IMG/VR virus record: IMGVR_UViG_3300032132_000767
Span: 1 to 31,141 of that record
Length of the DNA: 31,141 nucleotides
Direction: 5' to 3' (one strand)
DNA from: a virus
Below are positions 13,414-20,609 of this stretch, piece by piece (the stretch's first letter is position 1; each line of letters begins with the position of its first letter). Below the pieces are notes generated by a model. That model ran no database searches, was not told where the DNA came from, and was given only the letters and a program-made list of their open reading frames with translations. The position numbers and the translations under genes were made by a program.

Positions 13414-14024
13414 GTATGTCGTCCCCCGTTTATCCGGATCACCGTGTTGGTAATCGCGCCCTCGTCCTCGTAGAGCAGAAAGCGGATCAGCCGCGCGACC
13501 TCGATCGCGCTCAAGTAACACCGCCTGGGCTCTTCACGCGCCCGCTCGCGCAGCGCCGCCAGGTCGTTCCGCCGCCGCGTCATGCCGCCGTCCCAAATAA
13601 TGTGCGGCGCCACCGCGACGAGCTGTTGCCCCGGCGCCAGCGCCCGCGTCTCGACATAGCGATGCAGCCCCGCCTTCGCGACCGCGTAGGTCGTGTCGTA
13701 CGACCCTTTGAACCCCGACTCCGACCCCACTACGCAAATCCGCGCCGTTAGTTTCGCGTCTAGCACCGCCTCGCAAATCCGCACCGCCGAAATCAGATTG
13801 ACCGCCAGGCTCTCGCACACCTCGGCCGCGGTCTGCGCGGCAATCGGTGCCTGGTGCAGCACGCCAGCACACAACAGAAAGCGATCGCCATCCACCGCCA
13901 CCGGCTGCTCGCCGAGCGTCGCCAGATCATTGTCGAGCCGTACCACCTGCTCGCCAGCCGGCAACAGCGTACGAACCGCCTCAACGATCCGCGACCGCGC
14001 CCCGGTCACATGCAAGACTCCCAT
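13407..14024 (-). CDS. Short-chain dehydrogenase/reductase (SDR)
   Basis: Protein of 205 residues, short for the family. The N-terminus M-G-V-L-H-V-T-G-A-R-S-R-I is a reduced T-G-x-x-x-x-I cofactor loop. L-L-C-A-G-V-L stands where N-A-G usually lies, and S-E-S-G-F-K-G-S-Y-D-T-T-Y-A-V-A-K contains the catalytic Ser, Tyr and Lys (Y-x-x-x-K at about 116-120). The end I-R-I-N-G-G is the normal SDR C-terminal strand. It probably oxidises or reduces a sugar or sugar nucleotide with NAD(P). The ATG overlaps the oxidoreductase stop by one base (TGATG). Confidence 0.78.
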   Translation of the reverse strand: MGVLHVTGARSRIVEAVRTLLPAGEQVVRLDNDLATLGEQPVAVDGDRFLLCAGVLHQAPIAAQTAAEVCESLAVNLISAVRICEAVLDAKLTARICVVGSESGFKGSYDTTYAVAKAGLHRYVETRALAPGQQLVAVAPHIIWDGGMTRRRNDLAALRERAREEPRRCYLSAIEVARLIRFLLYEDEGAITNTVIRINGGRHTW

Positions 14025-15016
14025 CAGGGCTCGATCAAATGCTTGATCTCGCGTTCGGCCAACAGGATCGCGTCGATTTTGCCCGCGCGGACTCGCAGGC
14101 TCCGTTCACCCGTGCGCACGATGTCGACCAGACGCGCATCGGCCCCACTTCGCGGCATGGCGCGGATCGACAATTTGTAATCCGCGATCTCGTAGTCTTC
14201 CCGCACTGCCGGATAGAACCGCGCCATCGACGCCATCATGCACTCGGTGCGATGATCAATCTCCTCACGCGTCACACTGTCGAGCATGGCGCGCGCGGCC
14301 TCGCGGCTCCGGCATGATTTCGAAAACGGCGTCCAGCGCGCCGAGGTCAGGCTGCTCAGCCCGCGCTCCTCATGCCACGGATAGAGCGACGGAAACGGCC
14401 CGTCCATAACCGTCACCGCGCGATTGGTCGGCCCCCGCAGCAGCACCATCAGGCACGGCTCGTAGCGGTCGATATCGCGGCCATCGCGCGCGCAGAACGT
14501 ACAGTCGATGGTCCAGTCCCACACCGCATGGTCGCCCGGGCCAGGCGCGACGCCGAAGCGAACATGACCGTCGAGCAGCTCCGAAAAATGCGCCCGCGCC
14601 CGCTCGATCACGATATGCCGCTCGCCGGTGAGCACGGCGCCCTCGACATTCGCGAGCCCAAACTCCGCCGGCCGTTCAATCGTGACGAACTGTGTCTCTC
14701 GCGCCAGAATGTCACAATAGGTGCCGAAATCGATCAAGCTGTCCTGCGCCGCGATCGCATAGATATTGACCGGCACCCCTCGGGTGAGCGCGCCGTAGCG
14801 TTCCATGAACGCCGCGTGATGCTCCTGGCACAGCGCCCGGGTCAGCCGCGACCGCGGATAATGAAACCCGCCATGCAACCGCGCCGGATTGGCCCCACTT
14901 GCCCCGGCGAACAGTTCGTCCGCTATTTCATGCAGCTCAACCCGATGCCCCTCGGCCAGCAAACGCGCCGCCAAATGACACCCATACCAACCACCCCCGA
15001 GGATACGGATTTTCAT
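14024..15016 (-). CDS. FAD-dependent oxidoreductase (DAO-like)
   Basis: Protein of 330 residues. ATG at 15016 overlaps the previous stop (ATGA). The first residues M-K-I-R-I-L-G-G-G-W-Y-G-C-H-L-A form a Rossmann dinucleotide loop, followed by a conserved acidic residue after H-R-V-E-L-H-E, and A-S-G-A-N-P-A-R-L-H-G-G-F-H-Y-P typical of D-amino-acid-oxidase-type flavoproteins found in polysaccharide clusters. The substrate is unknown. Next to an SDR it could form a two-step sugar or amino-sugar redox modification. A longer reading to 15046 runs into the preceding gene and is rejected. Confidence 0.75.
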   Translation of the reverse strand: MKIRILGGGWYGCHLAARLLAEGHRVELHEIADELFAGASGANPARLHGGFHYPRSRLTRALCQEHHAAFMERYGALTRGVPVNIYAIAAQDSLIDFGTYCDILARETQFVTIERPAEFGLANVEGAVLTGERHIVIERARAHFSELLDGHVRFGVAPGPGDHAVWDWTIDCTFCARDGRDIDRYEPCLMVLLRGPTNRAVTVMDGPFPSLYPWHEERGLSSLTSARWTPFSKSCRSREAARAMLDSVTREEIDHRTECMMASMARFYPAVREDYEIADYKLSIRAMPRSGADARLVDIVRTGERSLRVRAGKIDAILLAEREIKHLIEP

Positions 15017-15855
15017 GGGTCGAGCTGCGGTCGAATGGTGTTCCACATCTCTCCCGAAGCCATTTCATTAAGGGTCCACTGGCAATAGGCAAGGTCGGCG
15101 AACCACTGGCGCCGCGTCTGTTCCGACGGCCAGAATGGGCGATCGATGTCAGCGATACGGTGCGCGGCGACGGGGCGAGCGATGCCAGGACCGAGAACGA
15201 TCGCCGGCACGCCGGCGAGGATCGCGTCGAGCGCGGCGTTGCTCGAATGCGTCACCAGCACGAAGCAACGCTTCAGTTCGTCCGCGAGCGTTGTCGGCGG
15301 TCGCGAAAATGCGACGCCGTCGATCGGCATCGCGTCGCGCCATGTCGGCTTGGGACGATGGATCACCGGCTTGTCGGTGATCGCGTGGATCTGCTTGATC
15401 ACGCCGCGCGCATAAGCCGTGCAATCTCCGAGCCCATGAAAATCGCAATGTTTCTGGCTCGATCCCGCGAACAACACGCGGTCGCCGAACCATCGCGGCG
15501 CCGGCGTAAAAGCCAGCGCACGAGCACGGTCGTCGGGCCGCCGTTCGCGCTGGAATGTCGACAGTGGCATGTCGGCATCAACCGAAACCCGCCACAACGC
15601 CTCACCATTTACCTTTTGCCGCGTGTGCCCCTTGTCGAAAAACAGAACATGTTTGCCAGCCGCGCGATGGTCATCGAGCAGACGCCGCGAAATCCCCTTC
15701 ACCCCAAACACGCAGCCGACCTCACCAACGGGCGCGCGATAGTCTTCGACGGCGCGCACTTCGAAACCGTCGCCGCCCGCGAGCACCGCCTTCCCGAGCG
15801 CCGCTGCAATCCGGTCCTCGCGCGGCTTGCCAGCCGACCAGAATGTGACGTTCAC
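15013..15855 (-). CDS. Capsule-type glycosyltransferase-like protein, paralogue 3
   Basis: Protein of 280 residues from GTG at 15855, which overlaps the previous stop (GTGA). N-terminus V-N-V-T-F-W-S-A-G-K-P. Shared motifs with the genes at 15852 and 17418: H-R-P-K-P-T-W in the middle, V-T-H-S-S-N-A-A-L-D-A-I-L-A-G-V-P at about 201-217, and a C-terminal F-A-D-L-A-Y-C-Q-W-T-L-N-E-M-A-S-G. The Ser-Asn-Ala-x-x-x-A-x-x-x-G-x-P element resembles the donor-binding part of KpsC/KpsS-type and other GT-B capsule transferases. Likely role: adding one sugar of the same glycan as its paralogues. Activity and donor are inferred. Confidence 0.68.
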   Translation of the reverse strand: MNVTFWSAGKPREDRIAAALGKAVLAGGDGFEVRAVEDYRAPVGEVGCVFGVKGISRRLLDDHRAAGKHVLFFDKGHTRQKVNGEALWRVSVDADMPLSTFQRERRPDDRARALAFTPAPRWFGDRVLFAGSSQKHCDFHGLGDCTAYARGVIKQIHAITDKPVIHRPKPTWRDAMPIDGVAFSRPPTTLADELKRCFVLVTHSSNAALDAILAGVPAIVLGPGIARPVAAHRIADIDRPFWPSEQTRRQWFADLAYCQWTLNEMASGEMWNTIRPQLDP

Positions 15856-16622
15856 ACCAAGCCTTCGCCGACCAAATAGTCCCAGCAGGCACCGGACGCC
15901 ATTTCGGGCACCGACCATTGGCAGTAGGCGAGATCGGCAAGAAATTCGGCGCGACCGCCAGGCAACGGCGGGTCGTCGAGATGATCGAGGCTCGGCATCG
16001 ACAACAACGAGGCCGCGCCGTCTTCGCAGTAGACCGGAATACCGGCCGCCAGCGCGTCGACCGCGGCGTTCGAATGGTGCGTCACCAGCGCCCAGCAGTC
16101 GCGAAGATACTGCCGAATATCGGTGCCGCCACGATGAAACGCCGTGCCGCTGATCGGCCGCGCGCCATCCCACGACGGTTTTGGTCGATAGCGGATCGCC
16201 CGCTCCGTGTGTTTTTTGATTTCCTCAATCGCCCGACGCTCCCAGGCCTCGGGCGCAAAGCCATTGACCGCCGCCGATCGGTCGCTCATGCCGGCAACGA
16301 TGATATGCTCGCCCCGTTTCCGCCACGGTTTGAGCCGCACGCCGATCTGGTTGAGCCGATCGGGAGAATGCCCGGCGCGCAAATACGCGGTCGGGTGCAA
16401 GGCATTCACCGAAACCTTATGATAGCCGCCGAAGCGATCCTTCGCCGGCTTACGGTTCCAATAGCCGAGATCCATATAGACCGCCGTGGTGGCACTGCGG
16501 TAGGCCTCGAATACCTCGCGCAAACCCAGCCTGAGGCCATAGAAAATCGCCACATCAGCCTCAACCGCGCCGCTGAACGTCACGCCGTTGCGTATCTCGG
16601 GCGTGATCCCGTGCCGGCGCAA
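15852..16622 (-). CDS. Capsule-type glycosyltransferase-like protein, paralogue 2
   Basis: Closest to the protein at 15013: both have R-P-K-P-[ST]-W, V-T-H-[HS]-S-N-A-A-x-D-A and a D-L-A-Y-C-Q-W near the end. The start given (TTG, 256 residues) is probably too late: the same frame continues upstream with V-A-I-Y-R-D-D-G-K-E-R-A-R-R-I at 16688-16644, a convincing N-terminal strand and helix, but offers no ATG or GTG before the stop at 16737-16739. Initiation at CTG 16715 or another non-standard codon, or translation coupled to the methyltransferase stop at 16708, would explain it. A start-site mutation is also possible. Confidence 0.65.
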   Translation of the reverse strand: MRRHGITPEIRNGVTFSGAVEADVAIFYGLRLGLREVFEAYRSATTAVYMDLGYWNRKPAKDRFGGYHKVSVNALHPTAYLRAGHSPDRLNQIGVRLKPWRKRGEHIIVAGMSDRSAAVNGFAPEAWERRAIEEIKKHTERAIRYRPKPSWDGARPISGTAFHRGGTDIRQYLRDCWALVTHHSNAAVDALAAGIPVYCEDGAASLLSMPSLDHLDDPPLPGGRAEFLADLAYCQWSVPEMASGACWDYLVGEGLV

Positions 16623-16707
16623 CCCCCGTTGCCAGGCATCGCAGATCCGCCGCGCCCGTTCCTTGCCGTCGTCACGATAAATGGCGACGCGTGGAAACCC
16701 GGACCGC

Positions 16708-17454
16708 CTAGACAGACTCGAAAGCCATATTCTTGATCACACGCCAGCGCGCCTTGGCGGGCTTTCTGGTTGCCACTTTAAGGCCGACACTGTCCGCCCA
16801 GCCAAGCCAGTCGACACGGTCGATCTTCGCCATGTCAGCGGCGTCACGTTTGATGAAAAAGCAATTGATGCCCGAGCTATCGACAGTGACGAAGCGATAA
16901 CCCAACGGCTCCCACAGCCGTCTCCACGCGGCCACCGAGGCGCCGAAATAGAAATGTTTCAGGCCGCGCGGCCGCTCAAACGGATAGCGGTAGGTCACCG
17001 TGATCGGCCGCGCGCCGAACGCGGCGTTGTACTCACATATCGCAATCTTGGGCCCGAACCCCGCCACCACCATCGCCTCGGCGACATGCCAGTCGATCGA
17101 ATCGATATCGATCGAGAACACATCTGGATCGGGCATTAACGCGGCGAACGTGAGCGCCGACTTGCGTTCCGCCGGCATCGCGAGCGTCTGCACATTGTGC
17201 AACCCCTCGATCGCGCAGAAGGCTCGGAACGCCTCAAGCCGCTTTGCTTCACGATCGATCGCCAGGCCGAACCAACCTTGCTTGGCGAGCCACGTGCAAT
17301 TGTTGCGCTTACCGTTGCCGCAGCCGATTTCCAAATACCGCCGCTCGCACTCGTATAGCGCGCTCACCAGATACGCGATGATGCCGTCCTCGCCGTTCTG
17401 GCTGTGCACCCGCTTCTCTATGGTGGCGAGCGCAACAATGTCTTGATCGCCCAT
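16708..17454 (-). CDS. SAM-dependent methyltransferase, FkbM-like
   Basis: Protein of 248 residues. S-Q-N-G-E-D-G-I-I-A-Y-L at about 18-29, motif I Y-L-E-I-G-C-G-N-G at 40-48, then G-W-F-G-L-A-I-D-R-E (SAM ribose-binding acidic end), and V-F-S-I-D-I-D-S-I-D-W near 112 make up a class I methyltransferase fold of the type found in LPS and capsule clusters. Probably an O-methylation of a sugar. The ATG at 17454 overlaps the previous gene by 37 nt, with GAGAGCGG just upstream as ribosome site. It separates two of the three paralogous transferases. Confidence 0.75.
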   Translation of the reverse strand: MGDQDIVALATIEKRVHSQNGEDGIIAYLVSALYECERRYLEIGCGNGKRNNCTWLAKQGWFGLAIDREAKRLEAFRAFCAIEGLHNVQTLAMPAERKSALTFAALMPDPDVFSIDIDSIDWHVAEAMVVAGFGPKIAICEYNAAFGARPITVTYRYPFERPRGLKHFYFGASVAAWRRLWEPLGYRFVTVDSSGINCFFIKRDAADMAKIDRVDWLGWADSVGLKVATRKPAKARWRVIKNMAFESV

Positions 17455-18248
17455 CCGCTCTCAATCTCTTCCACGGAAAATTGCGACCAGGCGAGCCGGG
17501 CGAACGCCGGCAAGCGATCGGGATATGACGGATGGTCAAGATTCGTGAGCCCGGCTTCCGCCGCGCCCCGCGTGACGATGTTCGGCCCGCAATAAAAGGT
17601 CGGTATCCCGGCGAGCAGGGCTTCGGTCGCCGCATTGCTCGTGAACACCACCACCGCCCAGCACTCTCGCAAATGCGCCGCGAGCGGTTCGGTGAAATCG
17701 ACCACACGGTCGTAAGCCGCGCTCGGCATCCGCCGCCGCCGTTTAGGGTGCGGTCGAAACCAGACCGGCCGGTCGGAATGCCGCCTGATCTCGGGCAGAA
17801 CCCGGTCGGGCCAGTCATCCGGCATCGCCATGGCGTTGTAGCCGAAGCCACGTTGGCCACAGACCAGAGTGTGCGATCCGCTTTCGCGCCATGGATTGAC
17901 CGGAATGCGCCAGGCGTTCCAGCGCTCCACGCTGCCAATCGTATGCCGGCTGTTACCATTGTGACCGCCGAGACCGAGGGCGAGATACCGTTCGCCACCG
18001 ATCTCCCGCAGGTACGCTTCCTCGCAGACAATGTGCCGGCCAACCAGTTCGCCAAGCCGCTGATTGTTGCCGTAACTGTTCCAGCTCACCAGCACATCAT
18101 CGGGACCCGGCGCAACGGGCACCGCCTTGCGCACCGCAAACCCGGCACGGGCAAACCCTTGCTCTATGACGTGGTGCCGGCCATCCTCGAAGCGGTCAGG
18201 CAGCCGGCTCCAGCAAGTCGGCGAGGTCGGCGGTCGGGAAACAGGCAA
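17418..18248 (-). CDS. Capsule-type glycosyltransferase-like protein, paralogue 1
   Basis: Up to 276 residues from TTG; the true start is uncertain because the first 25 residues overlap the preceding gene and look non-conserved, while homology with the paralogues seems to begin near R-F-E-D-G-R-H-H-V-I-E-Q-G. It shares W-F-R-P-H-P-K-R, V-F-T-S-N-A-A-T-E-A-L-L-A-G-I-P-T-F and a final A-W-S-Q-F-S-V-E-E-I-E-S-G with the proteins at 15013 and 15852 but is more divergent. The R-P-[HK]-P and S-N-A-A-x-[ED]-A motifs recall KpsC/KpsS-like sugar transferases. Expected to act in the cytoplasm on a nucleotide-sugar donor. Confidence 0.66.
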   Translation of the reverse strand: MPVSRPPTSPTCWSRLPDRFEDGRHHVIEQGFARAGFAVRKAVPVAPGPDDVLVSWNSYGNNQRLGELVGRHIVCEEAYLREIGGERYLALGLGGHNGNSRHTIGSVERWNAWRIPVNPWRESGSHTLVCGQRGFGYNAMAMPDDWPDRVLPEIRRHSDRPVWFRPHPKRRRRMPSAAYDRVVDFTEPLAAHLRECWAVVVFTSNAATEALLAGIPTFYCGPNIVTRGAAEAGLTNLDHPSYPDRLPAFARLAWSQFSVEEIESGWAIKTLLRSPP

Positions 18249-18906
18249 TCGCGCTTCCCCGCGTACAATTGATCACCTCGACCCCGCGTGTCTTGAGCGG
18301 CGCCACGAGAGTCTCGAAATGTGGCAGCATGGCGCTGTCATATGTGCTCGCTCGTGTCGGAACCGGATGATCGCCGAACCAGTGCGACGCACCGTCCGCC
18401 GCAAATTTCATGTCGTAGCCAAGCAGCACGACGCGCGTGCACCCCAGATGCACCGCCAGATTGATGCACTGATAGCCGCTATTGCGCCCCGTGCGTAGCC
18501 CATCGGGCCCCTGGCACAAACCGCCTGCCACGCCCGCCTTGTCATCATTGCGCAAAATCTTGACCGGCTCGGGCAATGGCGGTTCAGCGGCGGTCGGCGC
18601 CAACCTCACCTTGGTCCCGGAAAAGCCCCGAAACGCCGGCTCATTAGCATGCCAGCGATACCATTTTGTATCACAGAAATAGAGCAGCTCGGCGAATAGA
18701 CACAGCCGATAAGCGTCATTGATCGCGATCACCCGCCGCCCTTCGAGCACCGAACAGTCAACCTCACGCAAGCTCGGCCCGCCAGCGACAATGAAACAAG
18801 TCTCACCGCGCCACAAAGGCGGCACGCGCCAATACTCAGTCAACGATGTTAGGTACTTGCGATTGTCAAGCGACCTGCGTCGCGACCTCGAAGGTCTGCA
18901 CGCCAT
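18196..18906 (-). CDS. DUF115/MAF-like or sialyltransferase-like protein
   Basis: Up to 236 residues. C-F-I-V-A-G-G-P-S-L (37-46) then V-I-A-I-N-D-A-Y form the nucleotide-binding start seen in DUF115/MptE-like and CST-type sialyltransferase-like proteins. N-S-G-Y-Q-C-I-N-L-A, V-V-L-L-G-Y-D-M-K and H-W-F-G-D-H-P follow in the usual order; the last His may be catalytic. Such proteins occur in phages and in flagellin- or surface-glycan loci. The start is uncertain: ATG 18906 lies 41 nt inside the tail-terminator gene and its first 20 residues look non-conserved, so a later TTG is possible. First gene of the nine-gene cassette. Confidence 0.7.
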   Translation of the reverse strand: MACRPSRSRRRSLDNRKYLTSLTEYWRVPPLWRGETCFIVAGGPSLREVDCSVLEGRRVIAINDAYRLCLFAELLYFCDTKWYRWHANEPAFRGFSGTKVRLAPTAAEPPLPEPVKILRNDDKAGVAGGLCQGPDGLRTGRNSGYQCINLAVHLGCTRVVLLGYDMKFAADGASHWFGDHPVPTRASTYDSAMLPHFETLVAPLKTRGVEVINCTRGSAIACFPTADLADLLEPAA

Positions 18907-19273
18907 GCCGCGTCAACCCATCGGCATCCAGCATCAACTCGGACTTGGTGAACCGGATCCACGCAAGCTCATGCCCGGTAACGGTCAACCCAGCCCAGTG
19001 CAAGGCCGCTGCCACCGCGCCCATAATCTCCTTCGCCTCCGTCGCGCCGCGCGCCCGCGACCAAGTATGAACGCGCAAAGCTTGCATCATGCCGCCCTTA
19101 AGCTTGTCATCAAACGGCACGCCCGAGGTCTCGCCGATCACCAAATAAGGAAACACGCTATCCGCGGGCACATGATCAAACACCCGCGCCCCAACAAGCG
19201 CCGCGACCCCAGCATCTCCGACCAAGGCCCCGTGTACGGCCGATTGCACGGCCGCCTGCGCGTCACCTGTCAT
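18866..19273 (-). CDS. Tail terminator / tail completion protein (DUF3168)
   Basis: Protein of 135 residues, the usual size of DUF3168. It has V-G-A-R-V-F-D-H-V-P near 28, F-P-Y-L-V-I-G-E near 41, and V-H-T-W-S-R then A-K-E-I-M-G-A-V-A-A-A-L as the beta-strand/helix pair of this family (GTA g8). It caps the tail tube where it joins the head. In GTA-like phages the major tail protein gene follows directly; here a 7 kb sugar cassette intervenes. 58 nt separate it from the head-closure gene. Confidence 0.85.
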   Translation of the reverse strand: MTGDAQAAVQSAVHGALVGDAGVAALVGARVFDHVPADSVFPYLVIGETSGVPFDDKLKGGMMQALRVHTWSRARGATEAKEIMGAVAAALHWAGLTVTGHELAWIRFTKSELMLDADGLTRHGVQTFEVATQVA

Positions 19274-19331
19274 GTGGAGTCCTCTTTGGCCGATATCCCA
19301 GCAATCGTTTCGCCATTACCGTGCCCCGTGA

Positions 19332-19673
19332 TCAAACGGCGATGCCTTCTTCGGCCAAGATTGTCAGCCAGCGGTCGCGCTCGGATTCGTTCATCACGGA
19401 CCGGATGTTGAAGGTACGTGTGCCGAGGCGGAAACGATGTTGCGGCGTGACGTCGGTGCGGTAGCGCATCCGTATGCGGTGGCTCACCCGGTCCTCGAGT
19501 TGCATGGCGCGGAGTTGTTCGCCGCCCCCAAGCGGCGTGACCTCGGCCCACACGGTCGCGACCTGGGTCGGGTTGGCCCACGGGTCGGTAAGGCCGCCGG
19601 CACCGTCGGGGCTCGCGTTTTCCGCCTCGATGGTCACCCGGTGGCGGAGCGCGCCCAGGGTCACACGACTCAA
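19332..19673 (-). CDS. Head closure / head-tail adaptor protein (SPP1 gp16-like)
   Basis: Protein of 113 residues. L-R-H-R-V-T-I-E near the start, W-A-E-V-T-P-L-G-G-G-E near 43, H-R-I-R-M-R-Y and the final strand R-T-F-N-I-R-S-V-M-N-E-S-E-R are the standard PF05521-type head-tail joining protein. It closes the portal after packaging. The start is probably TTG at 19673, overlapping the previous stop (TTGA); GTG three codons later is possible. Equivalent to GTA g7. Confidence 0.85.
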   Translation of the reverse strand: MSRVTLGALRHRVTIEAENASPDGAGGLTDPWANPTQVATVWAEVTPLGGGEQLRAMQLEDRVSHRIRMRYRTDVTPQHRFRLGTRTFNIRSVMNESERDRWLTILAEEGIAV

Positions 19674-20311
19674 TTGAGCGCTCGCAGCCGCGCCACGCGG
19701 AACGGCGAGAGCAGGTTTCGCGCACCCGGCGGCATCGGATCCAGCATCGCCAGATCTTCGCCGCGATGTTCGTAAAGTTGGGCGATCAGCATTAGGATCG
19801 CCTGGCGGATCGGCTCGGGTACATCACCGACGTGGGTGCCGTATCCCGCGGTATAGGTGACCTGGATTGCGTTGGCGACGCGATCGGCGCCGGCCGGCCA
19901 CACGGCGCCGTTGCGCAGCACCACCCGGCCCGGCTCGCGTGCAACATCGATCAGATAGTTGCTCGCCGCGAACGTCGTCACCGTGTCCGCGTCGTCATAC
20001 GTGACAATCGACGAAACCGCGATCAGCGGCGGCCGTGGCAATTCGAGCGCGCGATCGAGCGGGCCCACGCGTACGCCGATGCGGAAGCCGGGCGCGAAAC
20101 CGGTGTCGGGCGATTTGTCGAGGCTAAGGCGCAAGGTACGGGTGATCAGCGCGCGGCCCAAATATGCCTCCACCGTGTGGGTCGCCGCGCGGACCAGGCC
20201 CATCAGCAGCGCGTCCTCGGCGGTATCGTCGTCGTTGAGCCGTAGCTGGTCCTTGACCATGGCGAGCGATACCGGCAGGCCGGTCGGCGGTGTAACGGTT
20301 GTCAGGCTCAT
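19670..20311 (-). CDS. Head-tail connector protein (gp6-like)
   Basis: Protein of 213 residues from ATG 20311, which overlaps the previous stop (ATGA); the open frame runs further upstream but that part is a shadow of the neighbour. P-V-S-L-A-M-V-K-D-Q-L-R-L near 13, then D-D-D-T-A-E-D-A-L-L and A-A-T-H-T-V-E-A-Y-L-G-R form the helical start of HK97 gp6-like connectors; P-P-L-I-A-V-S-S-I and I-Q-V-T-Y-T-A-G-Y are its middle strands, and I-R-Q-A-I-L-M-L-I-A-Q-L-Y-E-H-R-G the final helix. It forms a ring below the portal (GTA g6). Confidence 0.87.
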   Translation of the reverse strand: MSLTTVTPPTGLPVSLAMVKDQLRLNDDDTAEDALLMGLVRAATHTVEAYLGRALITRTLRLSLDKSPDTGFAPGFRIGVRVGPLDRALELPRPPLIAVSSIVTYDDADTVTTFAASNYLIDVAREPGRVVLRNGAVWPAGADRVANAIQVTYTAGYGTHVGDVPEPIRQAILMLIAQLYEHRGEDLAMLDPMPPGARNLLSPFRVARLRALN

Positions 20312-20607
20312 CTTTGCTCGCAACGCAGAGTCAGCGACCGCTCGGCGGTCCGCCCCTGTCCGGTGGTGATGGTATTGGTCAATTGATAGAGCTCGCTCAA
20401 TTGGCAGCCGGAAATAAACACCGTAGCGGTGCTCGTGGTGTTGGTCGCGCCGCTCAAGGTCGGTTGCGACGGGCTGCCCGTCGAGTCGCTGACCCCCCAG
20501 CTCGACGTCGAAATGGTGTCCGCTGGCGAGCCGGTCTCGGCGAGCCAAGTCACCCAGTTCATAGTGTAGTCGAGTGTTTCGTCGGGGTCGATCAGCAGCG
20601 TGGTCAT
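20308..20607 (-). CDS. Small fibre/head adaptor-like protein
   Basis: Protein of 99 residues. I-D-P-D-E-T-L-D-Y near the start, W-L-A-E-T-G, then T-V-F-I-S-G-C-Q-L and a final T-N-T-I-T-T-G-Q-G-R-T-A-E-R-S-L-T-L-R match short beta proteins often annotated as fibre-tail adaptor in alphaproteobacterial phages. It starts 2 nt after the repeat protein and overlaps the connector, so it may dock the repeat protein on the virion. Family assignment is by pattern only. Confidence 0.6.
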   Translation of the reverse strand: MTTLLIDPDETLDYTMNWVTWLAETGSPADTISTSSWGVSDSTGSPSQPTLSGATNTTSTATVFISGCQLSELYQLTNTITTGQGRTAERSLTLRCEQR

Positions 20608-20609
20608 GC

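Noticed and set aside
11969-18906. Host polysaccharide locus beside a prophage end
   Set aside because: The cassette is bounded on both sides by phage genes of the same strand, with overlaps into the tail-terminator gene, so it lies inside the phage.
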